In this document: piece after piece, positions 1 through 8,241 of the stretch
Layout of the letters: each line of letters begins with the position of its first letter
Numbering within the stretch: the stretch's first letter is position 1
Source of the DNA: Candidatus Phaeomarinobacter ectocarpi
Lineage (GTDB): Bacteria > Pseudomonadota > Alphaproteobacteria > CGMCC-115125
NCBI RefSeq assembly: GCF_000689395.1
Contig: NZ_HG966617.1
Coordinates: 1,768,677 to 1,832,676, forward strand
Reading direction: 5' to 3'
DNA length: 64,000 bases
Made by a program: the position numbers and the translations under genes
Notes under the pieces: model-generated
Told to the model about the DNA's origin: nothing
The model's database searches: none
What the model saw: only the letters and a program-made list of their open reading frames with translations

Positions 1-997
1 TTTGCGGACGGTAGTTCGTGAAGAACGGTGTGTGACGACCACCTTCATCCTTCGTCAGGATGTAGGCTTCTGCCTTGAACTTTGTGTGCGGCGTAACAGA
101 ACCCGGATGTACCAGAACCTGACCACGCTCAATGTCTTCGCGGTTCACACCACGCAGCAGGCAACCAACATTGTCACCAGCTTCACCCTGATCGAGCAGC
201 TTGCGGAACATTTCAACGCCCGTAACTGTCGTCTTCGTGGTGTCCTTGATGCCGACGATTTCAATTTCTTCGCCAACATTCACAACACCGCGCTCAATAC
301 GACCCGTGGCAACCGTGCCGCGGCCGGAGATTGAGAACACGTCTTCAACAGGCATCAGGAACGGCTGATCCTTCGGGCGTTCCGGCGTCGGGATGTACTC
401 ATCAACCGCAGCCATCAGCTCAAGGATCTTGTTCTTGCCGATTTCATCATCACGGCCTTCAAGCGCTGCAAGAGCAGAACCCGCAATGATGGGGATATCG
501 TCGCCCGGGAAGTCGTAAGAAGACAGAAGCTCACGCACTTCCATTTCAACGAGTTCCAGAAGCTCTTCGTCGTCCACCTGATCAACCTTGTTCAGGAACA
601 CAACAAGCGCCGGCACACCAACCTGACGGGCAAGCAGAATGTGCTCGCGGGTCTGAGGCATCGGGCCATCAGCTGCGTTCACAACAAGAATGCCGCCGTC
701 CATCTGCGCGGCACCCGTGATCATGTTCTTCACGTAGTCAGCATGGCCTGGGCAATCAACGTGGGCGTAGTGACGGTTTTCCGTCTCATACTCAACGTGC
801 GCCGTTGAAATCGTGATGCCACGCGCCTTTTCTTCAGGCGCCTTGTCAATGTCGGCGTAGTCCGAAAACTCCGCGCCACCCTGCTCCGCAAGCACCTTCG
901 TTATCGCTGCTGTCAACGTCGTCTTGCCGTGGTCAACGTGACCAACAGTCCCGATGTTCACATGCGGCTTGTTGCGCTCAAACTTTTCCTTGGCCAT
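1..997 (-). CDS. tuf: Elongation factor Tu (partial, 3' end outside window)
   Basis: This is the translational GTPase that brings aminoacyl-tRNA to the ribosomal A site. The minus-strand reading from the ATG at 997 gives 332 residues starting [20 protein letters not shown]. The G-domain motifs are all visible: the P-loop GHVDHGKT, the switch II DCPGH and the guanine-specificity NKVD. Domain 2 begins around residue 205, and the frame is open to the window edge, so roughly the last 60 residues (most of domain 3) lie outside. It sits downstream of tRNA-Tyr and tRNA-Gly on the same strand, a common bacterial arrangement with the tRNAs and tuf co-transcribed. Identity is certain; whether the genome has a second tuf copy cannot be seen. 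Confidence 0.97.
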
Positions 998-1189
998 TTT
1001 TCTCTCGGACCTCTTATTCGTCGATCAAATCTGCGACCTGTCACCTGGTTGGCCGGGTCGCTCTGCCAGTAGTGGTGCCGGCGCTGGAAACAGCAGCGGC
1101 GCGAAATCAGTCTCATCTCATTTGGGCTCGAAATAGCCCGGATAGGTCGGGGCTCAAAACCAGCCCGGATTTGGGTGCCCAGCCCAAGC

Positions 1190-1263
1190 TGGAGCGGGTG
1201 AAGAGAATCGAACTCTCGTCGTCAGCTTGGAAGGCTGCTGCTCTACCATTGAGCTACACCCGC
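1190..1263 (-). tRNA. tRNA-Gly (anticodon TCC)
   Basis: The minus strand folds as a 74-nt cloverleaf. The acceptor arm GCGGGTG pairs with CACCCGC, the D-loop contains AGCTCAATGGTAGAGC, the anticodon loop is CTTCCAA with anticodon TCC, and the T-arm is GAGAGTTCGATTCTC. A genomic CCA end is encoded. It lies between tRNA-Tyr and tuf and is probably part of the same transcript. Confidence 0.95.
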
Positions 1264-1338
1264 CCGGAACCAGCCTGTGTGTTGGGTCACATAAGAGCAT
1301 ACCAACACCAAACAGTCGTCATGTCTTCTCGAAGGGGA

Positions 1339-1423
1339 TGGTGGAGGGAGTTGGATTTGAACCAACGTAGGCATAGCCAACGGATTTACAGTCCGTCCCC
1401 TTTAACCACTCGGGCATCCCTCC
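1339..1423 (-). tRNA. tRNA-Tyr (anticodon GTA)
   Basis: The minus strand forms an 85-nt class II tRNA. It starts GGAGGGATGCCCGAGTGG, has the anticodon loop CTGTAAA (anticodon GTA), a long variable arm as expected for tRNA-Tyr, the T-loop GGTTCAAATCC, and an encoded CCA. It is the first gene of the tRNA-Tyr/tRNA-Gly/tuf group. Confidence 0.95.
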
Positions 1424-1795
1424 TTAAACCAACCACCCAGGAGCACCCCAAACACGAGGATTTCAAAGGTCCTTCAAGAAGTCCCGGCAACACATGTTCA
1501 GCTCAATGTTTCCCGGCAAAAACAGACAATCCATCTCATTCGGCCTACCTGGAGGAGAAGCCGACATATTGAAGAGTGTCGCTTATATGGGAAACAACGG
1601 TCCGAAGCGCCGCTGGTGGCGAGGAAATAGGCGTTTTTGCCCCCTCCTGTCAATGCCGGTATGAAGGCCAAACCGCCTGAATTCAGCCCCGGCAGCTCCT
1701 ACCTGCGCACCCATCCAGCCACACACGCCAAAAATTGACCCTTCCGGCCGCTTGAACCGATTGCAGCGGCGCATTTTAACCGGTAGAGCGCTCCT
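1424..1795. other. Intergenic region between tRNA-Tyr and rlmB
   Basis: This 372-bp gap separates two divergent transcription units, so it should hold the minus-strand promoter of the tRNA/tuf unit and the plus-strand promoter of the rRNA methyltransferase gene. Possible -35-like TTGAAG/TTGAAA boxes are visible on the minus strand near 1465-1480 but no convincing -10 accompanies them. I see no coding sequence or RNA gene here. Confidence 0.4.
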
Positions 1796-2761
1796 ATGAG
1801 TGATGACAGAAATTCAGGGCCAAAACGGCCTGCTTCAGGCAGATCGGGACGCGGCGGAAATGCCGGCGGTGACCGCAATCGCAGCAATCGGCGCGGCTCA
1901 GGCCCGCAGCGATCAGGTGCAAAGCGCACCGGTGGCAAAGGCGGAGAAGGCCGGAGCAACGCAGGAGGCTCAGGCCGCCAACACGCCGGACGCCCCCGTC
2001 AGGCCTCCCAGCAGATCGTGGACGGGCCGGACTGGCTCTACGGCGCCCATGCAGTGCGCGCAGCCCTGATGAACCCCAAACGTCGCCTGCTTCGCCTGAT
2101 CGCCACCGAAAACGGCAGCGAAACCATTGCTGAGCCCGCCCGCCAGCGTGGCCTGCAGATCGAAAAAGCCGACAGCAAGGACATGGACCGCATGTTCGCG
2201 CCCGGCACAGTCCACCAGGGCATTGCCCTGCGCGTGGCCCCCCTGCCCGATCCGGTGCTGGCTGATATCCTCGGTGCCTCCAATGCAGCCGACGAGAACG
2301 GCGAACCAACCAAGCCGCTGGTGATCCTGGATCAGGTCACGGATCCCCAGAATGTCGGAGCCGTTTTGAGGTCCGCCGCTGTTTTTGGCGCGCGCGCCGT
2401 CATCGTCACCCGCCGCAACTCCCCACCCATTACCGGCACACTGGCCAAGGCCGCCTCCGGCGCCGTGGAACAGATGCCGCTGGTTCAGGTGCCAAATGTG
2501 GCGCAGGCGATTGCCGTGCTGCAGTCTGAGGGCTGGTTCACCGTGGGCCTGGAAGGCACCGGCGACAAATCACTCGCCCAGATGGACCTGACCGGCAAGA
2601 TTGCGATTATTATGGGTGCTGAAGGCGCAGGTTTGCGCCGCCTCACAGCGGAACGATGCGACCTGCTGGCAAAAATCCCCGGCGAGCCGGGATTCGCGTC
2701 TTTGAACGTATCAAATGCCACGGCCGTGGCCCTTTACGAGATCAGCCGCCAGCGCGGATAA
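1796..2761 (+). CDS. rlmB: 23S rRNA (guanosine-2'-O-)methyltransferase RlmB / TrmH-family SPOUT methyltransferase
   Basis: The 321-residue protein is a SPOUT-class RNA 2'-O-methyltransferase, TrmH family group 3. RlmB methylates G2251 in the 23S rRNA peptidyl-transferase region. A low-complexity Gly/Ser/Arg-rich N-terminal tail of about 80 residues is followed by the substrate-binding domain (starting WLYGAHAVRAAL) and the knotted catalytic domain. The catalytic domain shows all three family motifs: DPQNVGAVLRSA, IIMGAEGAGLRRL and LNVSNATAVALYE. The basic tail probably contacts RNA. It sits just upstream of tRNA-Thr. Other TrmH-family members look alike, so the exact modified nucleotide is inferred. 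Confidence 0.88.
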   Translation: MSDDRNSGPKRPASGRSGRGGNAGGDRNRSNRRGSGPQRSGAKRTGGKGGEGRSNAGGSGRQHAGRPRQASQQIVDGPDWLYGAHAVRAALMNPKRRLLRLIATENGSETIAEPARQRGLQIEKADSKDMDRMFAPGTVHQGIALRVAPLPDPVLADILGASNAADENGEPTKPLVILDQVTDPQNVGAVLRSAAVFGARAVIVTRRNSPPITGTLAKAASGAVEQMPLVQVPNVAQAIAVLQSEGWFTVGLEGTGDKSLAQMDLTGKIAIIMGAEGAGLRRLTAERCDLLAKIPGEPGFASLNVSNATAVALYEISRQRG

Positions 2762-2858
2762 GCACCAAAATCAAAAAGTGTGGATTTCCGTCTCGCCAGA
2801 GGCCGATTTGCACGCTATACCGTCCGCGATTCAGGCGAACAGCCTTTGAGTCATGTGT

Positions 2859-2934
2859 GCCGGCTTAGCTCAGCTGGTAGAGCACCTGATTTGTAATCAG
2901 GGGGTCGGGAGTTCAAGTCTCTCAGCCGGCACCA
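2859..2934 (+). tRNA. tRNA-Thr (anticodon TGT)
   Basis: This 76-nt cloverleaf starts GCCGGCTTAGCTCAGCTGG. It has the anticodon stem-loop CTGATTTGTAATCAG (anticodon TGT), the T-loop GAGTTCAAGTCTC, and a 3' end pairing AGCCGGC followed by A and an encoded CCA. It lies about 100 bp downstream of rlmB. Confidence 0.95.
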
Positions 2935-2996
2935 TTTTTCCCGAAATCCCCAAAATCCTGCACAATGGCGTTCCAAGCATGCGGGAGATCTAAAAG

Positions 2997-4694
2997 ATGC
3001 ACCATGTGACACGCGCAATCTGCGCGGTATTTGCGATGGTCTGGTGCTCAGTCGCACTGGCCGGCACGCCGGTATCCAGTACAGGCGGCCCTGACGTGGG
3101 CAGCAGGCCGAACTTTTTGTTCGTCGTCTTCGAAGACATGGGCTCACGCATCGGTGCCTTTGGGGATGCCGTTGCAACGACACCCGTGCTGGATGCTTTT
3201 GCAGCAGAATCCGTGCAGTTCGCGAATACGTTCACCACAGCAGGTGTCTGCGCCCCTAGCCGTTCGTCCCTCATTACAGGCGTGCATCAACAAGCCCTGG
3301 GCACCCAGCACATGCGCACCCGGTCACCCTCGGCTCTTCTCTCGTCGGGCGGCCCCATCTCCTACGACGCAGCACCACCAGCTGAGGTAAAAGCCTTTCC
3401 GGAACTCCTGCGAAAAGCCGGATACTACACATCAAACAACGGAAAGACCGACTATCAGTTCGGCGAGCCATTTACGATCTGGGACGATCAGGCGGCAGAA
3501 CATCCCTGGCGAGGCCGCCCGGACGACAAGCCTTTCTTTGCCATGGTCAACATCCTGGAGACCCATGAAAGCACCATCTGGCCCACAGATGCGTTTTCGA
3601 TGAACCCCCTGGTCAATATCGTCCGCTTACGGAATTTATGGACGCTCTCCGGCAAGGAGAAAGTGACGGATCCCGACAATGTGGACGTCCCGCCTTACCT
3701 GCCGGATACGCCGGTCGTTCGCGCCGATATCGCGCGCCACTACGATAACATTGCCTTTGCAGAAAAACGGCTGGCGAGACTACTGGATGATCTGGAAGCC
3801 GACGGGCTTGCGGACAACACCATTGTGGTTGTCACAACCGACCATGGCGACGGCTTTCCGCGTATGAAGCGAGCGATCTATGACAGCGGCATCAAGGTGC
3901 CCATGATGGTGCGGTTGCCTGATCACCGGGATGCCGGGATCAAACACGACAGGCTGGTCAGCTTTGTGGATATCGGCCCAACCTTCCTGAGTCTGGCCGG
4001 CGTCGATATCCCCGACTACGCCCGGGGACAGCCGCTGTTTACCGAAATATCCGATACCCCGCGCGAATACATCGTGGCGGGATCAGACCGGTTCGACGGC
4101 ACCCTCGAACATCAACGCGCCATTCGCGATGAGCGCTGGAAATATATCCGCAACTACCGCACCGATCTCCCGTTCTTTCAGCCGCTCAATTTCCGAGACC
4201 AGCTGCCGACAATGCAGGAACTCTGGCGGCTTCATGAGGAAGGCAGCCTGACGCCAACACAGGCACAATCTTTTGCCACCCCACGCCCGGAAGAAGAACT
4301 GTACGATACAGTCGCAGACCCGCACGAAATCCAGAACCTTGCCGCAGACTCGGCCCATGCCGACACGCTGACGAGAATGCGCGCCGCCTATGACGCCTTT
4401 GCGGCCGACACTGTCGACCTCTCAAGCATTCCCGAAACCGAGATGATTGAGGCCATGTGGCCGGACATGCAACAGCCCGAAACCGCACCTGTCGTGTTTT
4501 CGGAAAGCGGCAGAAGTCTGATCCTTAGTTCAGCGACCCAGGGCGCATCCATTGGGTATCAGGTCGGTGAGAGCCCGCTCTGGCATCTCTACACAGGCCC
4601 TATCGAAATTGCGTCAGGCATGAGTATCACGGCGAAAGCCATCCGCTACGGCTATGCTGAAAGCACACCAACGCAATACATACAGGCGGAATAG
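2997..4694 (+). CDS. Exported sulfatase (formylglycine-dependent)
   Basis: This 565-residue type I sulfatase should hydrolyse sulfate esters outside the cytoplasm. Residues 1-22 form a signal peptide (hydrophobic core CAVFAMVWCSVALA with an ALA cleavage motif). The family signature lies at residues 85-89: Cys-Ala-Pro-Ser-Arg, inside VCAPSRSSLITG, where the Cys is converted to formylglycine. A TDHGDGF motif near residue 280 supplies further metal ligands. The C-terminus beyond about residue 500 looks like a small beta-rich extension. No formylglycine-generating enzyme is encoded nearby. The substrate cannot be told from sequence; marine relatives often act on algal polysaccharides, lipids or small sulfate esters. 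Confidence 0.9.
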   Translation: MHHVTRAICAVFAMVWCSVALAGTPVSSTGGPDVGSRPNFLFVVFEDMGSRIGAFGDAVATTPVLDAFAAESVQFANTFTTAGVCAPSRSSLITGVHQQALGTQHMRTRSPSALLSSGGPISYDAAPPAEVKAFPELLRKAGYYTSNNGKTDYQFGEPFTIWDDQAAEHPWRGRPDDKPFFAMVNILETHESTIWPTDAFSMNPLVNIVRLRNLWTLSGKEKVTDPDNVDVPPYLPDTPVVRADIARHYDNIAFAEKRLARLLDDLEADGLADNTIVVVTTDHGDGFPRMKRAIYDSGIKVPMMVRLPDHRDAGIKHDRLVSFVDIGPTFLSLAGVDIPDYARGQPLFTEISDTPREYIVAGSDRFDGTLEHQRAIRDERWKYIRNYRTDLPFFQPLNFRDQLPTMQELWRLHEEGSLTPTQAQSFATPRPEEELYDTVADPHEIQNLAADSAHADTLTRMRAAYDAFAADTVDLSSIPETEMIEAMWPDMQQPETAPVVFSESGRSLILSSATQGASIGYQVGESPLWHLYTGPIEIASGMSITAKAIRYGYAESTPTQYIQAE

Positions 4695-4713
4695 TCGGGG
4701 CACGAGCCGATGG

Positions 4714-5352
4714 TCAGCGGCTGACAACTGCAAACTGGGCATAGCCACCCAACAATGGCGTCACCCGTGCCCGTCCATACGATCCAACGACGGCATCCAA
4801 ACCTGACCGCGGCGTGACGTGGAACTGCTTGAGCCACCACATCAAGAGGCGGCTGAACCAGCGAGGCAGTTTTTCCTGCTGGCCAAAATCGACGACCAGC
4901 ATTCGGCCATTGTCTGCTGTGGCAGCGTATCCACACGCCAGAGCCTGCTCCCAGGCCGGGATCATTGAGACGCTGTAAGAATAAAACACGCGATCAAAAT
5001 CTGGACGGCCAAACAGACCTTGTGGGTCGAAGTCAGACCCGTCAGCCCGCGCGAGCCTGATGCGCTCCCCCAGCCCTGCCCGGTCGATTTCAAGTTGCGC
5101 CTTCTCGAGCATTACCTCTGAGATATCGAGACCGAAGAACAACGCATTGGGATAGCGCCGCGCCGCCTTGATGAGGTTGCGTCCGGTACCGCAGCCCACT
5201 TCCAACACACACCCACCCTGAGGCGGCTCGAGCTCACGGATCACACGGTCCCGACCCAGCAAATAGTATTTGCGGGTCAGGTCGTAAATGTGGCGCTGAT
5301 AACGATAGATGGAATCCATCAGATCGCCGGTCGGAGATGTCACATCACTCAT
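4714..5352 (-). CDS. btaB: SAM-dependent methyltransferase BtaB (betaine-lipid synthesis)
   Basis: This 212-residue class I SAM methyltransferase shows motif I as VLEVGCGTGRNL and an acidic motif II (GLDIS). BtaB adds three methyl groups to the amine of diacylglyceryl-homoserine, yielding the phosphorus-free membrane lipid diacylglyceryl-trimethylhomoserine (DGTS). The assignment rests mainly on position: it begins 6 bp after the BtaA-type gene, in the two-gene order known from Rhodobacter and Sinorhizobium. It has the short single-domain length expected of BtaB. It converges on the sulfatase gene with a 19-bp gap. Confidence 0.88.
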   Translation of the reverse strand: MSDVTSPTGDLMDSIYRYQRHIYDLTRKYYLLGRDRVIRELEPPQGGCVLEVGCGTGRNLIKAARRYPNALFFGLDISEVMLEKAQLEIDRAGLGERIRLARADGSDFDPQGLFGRPDFDRVFYSYSVSMIPAWEQALACGYAATADNGRMLVVDFGQQEKLPRWFSRLLMWWLKQFHVTPRSGLDAVVGSYGRARVTPLLGGYAQFAVVSR

Positions 5353-5358
5353 GCGGCG

Positions 5359-6615
5359 TCAGCCCTTGAAGACATACAGATGCATGCCGCCATATATCGC
5401 TGACCGATCGCGCTTGGAGTAGTCCAGGCTCTCCTCGGCCCGATAGTCCCAGCGTTCCAGGATGGCATCATCAACGCGGCCCGGCAGGATGGAAGGAGCA
5501 CCTGCTGTTCGGAACACGACACGCGCACCAGGCAGCGCCGTGCGGGTGATCTCAGCCCAGAGCTCATTGAGCTGGGCATCCGTCATCCAGTCCTGCGCAT
5601 CCAGCAATACATAGGCATCAAGTGCCGCGTCCTGCTCCTTGGTGAGCTGTTCGGTAAAGGAGCGATGGCAAACCTTCACCCTGTGGGCACGGTCGCGGAT
5701 TTCAGCGTAGTGATCTGCCTGCAGATAGGGCGGCAACGGGCCGGACGGGCCGGATGCATATCCCCGCCCAAACGCCTGCCAGGCGAAATAGTTGTCTTTC
5801 ATCTCAAAACCACAGGCGAGCTTCTCCAGCCGCGCCTTGAGAACAGCAGCCATGTCGCCATTGCCATCAGCAGCAAGGGCCTCGTACTGGGCCGGGGGAA
5901 TGCCAAGACCATAAAGAGACATCTTTTTGGACGTCACCCAACGCACTAGGCGACGATCAAACAGGGGTGCAAGGGCCGTATCAAAAAACGTCCGCTGTTC
6001 GTCAATCGTCCGGGCCCAGACAATCTGACGTGGATCCGTACCATGAAGGCGAGCCATCCAGTGTGCCACGCCGATGAAGTACCCAAGCAAGCCATGGTGA
6101 TATAGATCGCGGGAGAACAGTGAGATGCGCCGCTGCAGCATCAGATCGCGGCCCTCCCAGTATTTGCGACTCTCTTTATCCAGACGCTCCTGCACAAAAC
6201 GCTTGTAGGCATTGACGTTCGCTCTGGCGTCCGCCTCCCCAAAGAACCGATAAAAGGCTTCATATGTCGGCATCCCTTGTGCAGCCGCCAGCTTCAGCCG
6301 CGTCAGCGCAAGATGAGCACGGTTGAGATCAACCGCGATGATTTCTCTTGGGTTTGCCGTCAGATAGGACAGCACATTGCACCCGCCCGATGCGATGGTC
6401 AGCATCCGCGAGTCCGGCGTCAGCGCTAACGCTTCGAGATCAACCGTAGGGTCTTCCCATATCTGCGGATAGACCAGCCCCTTGAAGGCGAAGGTGAACA
6501 TCCGCTCCAGAAAACCGGCGCGCGACGCGGCGTCGTTTTGATGGACAGCGGATTGAAGGTTTTGACGGGTTTGCTTGATTGATGAAGGCGGCAAGGTGAA
6601 CTCCTTGCAAGCCAA
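5359..6615 (-). CDS. btaA: SAM:diacylglycerol 3-amino-3-carboxypropyltransferase BtaA
   Basis: BtaA (DUF3419 family) transfers the 3-amino-3-carboxypropyl group of SAM to diacylglycerol, the first step of DGTS betaine-lipid synthesis. Family features in the 418 residues are AFKGLVYPQIWEDPTVDLEA near the N-terminus, the SAM-binding stretch MLTIASGGCNVL, and IIAVDLNRAHL. The start is uncertain: the frame has no early ATG, and a TTG at 6615 is the first usable codon, without a strong Shine-Dalgarno. Translation could also begin slightly downstream at a GTG near VHQND. A PhoB-like site lies about 90 bp upstream. The enzyme lets cells replace phospholipids when phosphate is scarce. Confidence 0.9.
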   Translation of the reverse strand: MACKEFTLPPSSIKQTRQNLQSAVHQNDAASRAGFLERMFTFAFKGLVYPQIWEDPTVDLEALALTPDSRMLTIASGGCNVLSYLTANPREIIAVDLNRAHLALTRLKLAAAQGMPTYEAFYRFFGEADARANVNAYKRFVQERLDKESRKYWEGRDLMLQRRISLFSRDLYHHGLLGYFIGVAHWMARLHGTDPRQIVWARTIDEQRTFFDTALAPLFDRRLVRWVTSKKMSLYGLGIPPAQYEALAADGNGDMAAVLKARLEKLACGFEMKDNYFAWQAFGRGYASGPSGPLPPYLQADHYAEIRDRAHRVKVCHRSFTEQLTKEQDAALDAYVLLDAQDWMTDAQLNELWAEITRTALPGARVVFRTAGAPSILPGRVDDAILERWDYRAEESLDYSKRDRSAIYGGMHLYVFKG

Positions 6616-6703
6616 AATCCATGCCTATCAACAACCGACAGGGCCTGCGTGCCGCCGGGATGAATCACTAAGTTTCGTGATCTCGGTCAGTAGCAGGCAA
6701 GCC

Positions 6704-6721
6704 ATGACGCTTTTGTCACAG
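6704..6721 (-). promoter_or_regulatory. Candidate Pho box upstream of btaAB
   Basis: On the minus strand, 89 bp before the btaA start, the 18-nt segment CTGTGACAAAAGCGTCAT resembles the two-repeat PhoB operator (CTGTCAT, 4 nt, CTGTCAT type). I count 13 of 18 matches to the E. coli consensus. More TGTCAC/TGTCAT half-sites follow upstream at about 6725-6750. Phosphate-starvation control of btaAB by PhoB is established in Sinorhizobium; here it is inferred from motif and position. Confidence 0.45.
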
Positions 6722-6776
6722 GATGACATCGAAGCCGTGACACATTTACAGACGTAGCAACATGAAGAAGAGAAAG

Positions 6777-8111
6777 TTAGCCAACCTTAGACGCAGGCAC
6801 CTTTTGCGGCCGACGGCGCGCCGATTTTGCCTTGGCTGATTTGAGCGGCAAGCTATCGTGCGGGCATTCGAACGCTGGCTTCAGTTTCTGTGTCACAGGT
6901 CCCACAGCTGGTCCGGTGACATAAAAAGTCCCCTCTTTGACCGCAGTCTTAAGCTCGTTCTTTGTAGATACGCCGTGCACATTGGCGGCACGCTTGCTCA
7001 TGTTCACATGTTGAACAAACTCACCCAATTGCCCAAGCGCGGTGGCCCTAAGTCGCGGCTTCTCAGGCAGGGACAAGGTAACAGAGGTGACACCATTCGT
7101 AGCCGCCAAAGCCTTTCGCGTTACATCCCACCCCTCAAGAATAAGCACGATGTTGCCAAAGAAACCTTTGAGGGTGGCAAGTTGGTCTTCAAGGACGTGG
7201 GGCGACTTGTCGATGGGAATGTCCAGCAGTCGGATACCCATAAATTTGCGCAATCGTTTGGGGATCAACCGCGCGGCTTCGGCATAAGCAGCTCTGCCGG
7301 ACACCGACTGCAAGGTCGTGTGGCTCAACGGAGCAATTATAAGGGCGCTGCGACCACGCTTTTCTAGTTTTTCAAGAGCCATGACACCGGCCTTCAACGC
7401 CGCCGTATCATAAGCAACCATTCGGGCGTCAGTATCATCCATGCGAAACTGCGTATGCAGTTCATGCTGGCTGGATGGGTTCTTACCTTCCCAGATTCCA
7501 ACACAGTACGTGCTCAAAACCTCATGCCGCGCATCCCAAACAGGCAGAAAACTAAATACATCAAACGCCTGATCAATGTCGGGCTTGGGCTTCTTATCCG
7601 CTTTCCGGGACTTCTTACCGCGGCCTGCACTTGACACGTGTTTTCGACTTCCCGGTTTGCGGGAGCCATCGCCAACAACTTTATGAGTTCTGGGTTTCTT
7701 TGTGCTGCCCGGCGCAAGGACCTCCGTCACCTCAGCCTCAAAGCCCAGAGCCACATCCATCTGCTTGCCGAAAAACAGCTTCGCCAGCGCATCACACCCC
7801 TCGGCAATCTTCGCTGATGCGGTTTCAAAGTCGGCAGATCGAACGAGCACCATATAGGTCTCATCGCCCGTCCGTATAACTGTGTCTGAAGGGTCGAGAA
7901 GCTTACCGATGACCGTTTCGACTGCCGTCGTAACCTTGGCTTCCATGCGCGGCCAGTCGTCAGGACCGATGGCATCACGCACAGCGCCTAGGGAAATAAT
8001 ACCCAGCTTGGCGGACGCACCTGTGCCGCCGGCAAGATGCTGCGCAAGCGCATCTTCCCAGGACTCGGCTGACAGTTTCTTTGACTTTGCCATAGATGGC
8101 CCCGGACGCAT
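6777..8111 (-). CDS. Hypothetical protein, possibly a degenerate GGDEF/EAL-type signalling protein
   Basis: I do not recognise a firm family for this 444-residue protein. Residues 10-130 are folded-looking, with a TVIRTGDETYMVLV segment recalling the GGDEF-domain core strand without a GG(D/E)EF loop. A basic low-complexity linker follows at about 135-180 (repeated Lys/Arg/Ser/Pro). The C-terminal half (about 185-430) has a helix-strand rhythm and an ending (GTFYVTGPAVGPV) that resembles the QG-x-x-GRP end of EAL domains. None of the EAL catalytic residues is clear. It may therefore be a non-enzymatic relative. Start at 8111 or at the internal ATG 8093. It lies between btaAB and dxs and shares no obvious operon. 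Confidence 0.5.
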   Translation of the reverse strand: MRPGPSMAKSKKLSAESWEDALAQHLAGGTGASAKLGIISLGAVRDAIGPDDWPRMEAKVTTAVETVIGKLLDPSDTVIRTGDETYMVLVRSADFETASAKIAEGCDALAKLFFGKQMDVALGFEAEVTEVLAPGSTKKPRTHKVVGDGSRKPGSRKHVSSAGRGKKSRKADKKPKPDIDQAFDVFSFLPVWDARHEVLSTYCVGIWEGKNPSSQHELHTQFRMDDTDARMVAYDTAALKAGVMALEKLEKRGRSALIIAPLSHTTLQSVSGRAAYAEAARLIPKRLRKFMGIRLLDIPIDKSPHVLEDQLATLKGFFGNIVLILEGWDVTRKALAATNGVTSVTLSLPEKPRLRATALGQLGEFVQHVNMSKRAANVHGVSTKNELKTAVKEGTFYVTGPAVGPVTQKLKPAFECPHDSLPLKSAKAKSARRRPQKVPASKVG

Positions 8112-8241
8112 GAGAACACCCTAGTGAGCCACACGAACCGTTAACGCCCTGTTTACGACGATGGTATTTTCAATCTAGGCGCGCATCCAGCGTGCACATG
8201 CCGCTTGATTGAACAAACCGAATGTCGCAACGCCGCTCCCG

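Noticed and set aside
2..334. Plus-strand frame over the start of the window
   Set aside because: It is antisense to tuf, whose protein is unmistakable on the minus strand.
954..1572. Plus-strand frames across the tRNA-Gly and tRNA-Tyr genes
   Set aside because: They run antisense through two clear tRNA genes, have no ribosome-binding site and no recognisable domain.
2997..4694. Functional link between the exported sulfatase and the hopanoid-operon sulfotransferase
   Set aside because: They are 20 kb apart in unrelated units; opposite reactions on the same lipid cannot be argued from sequence.
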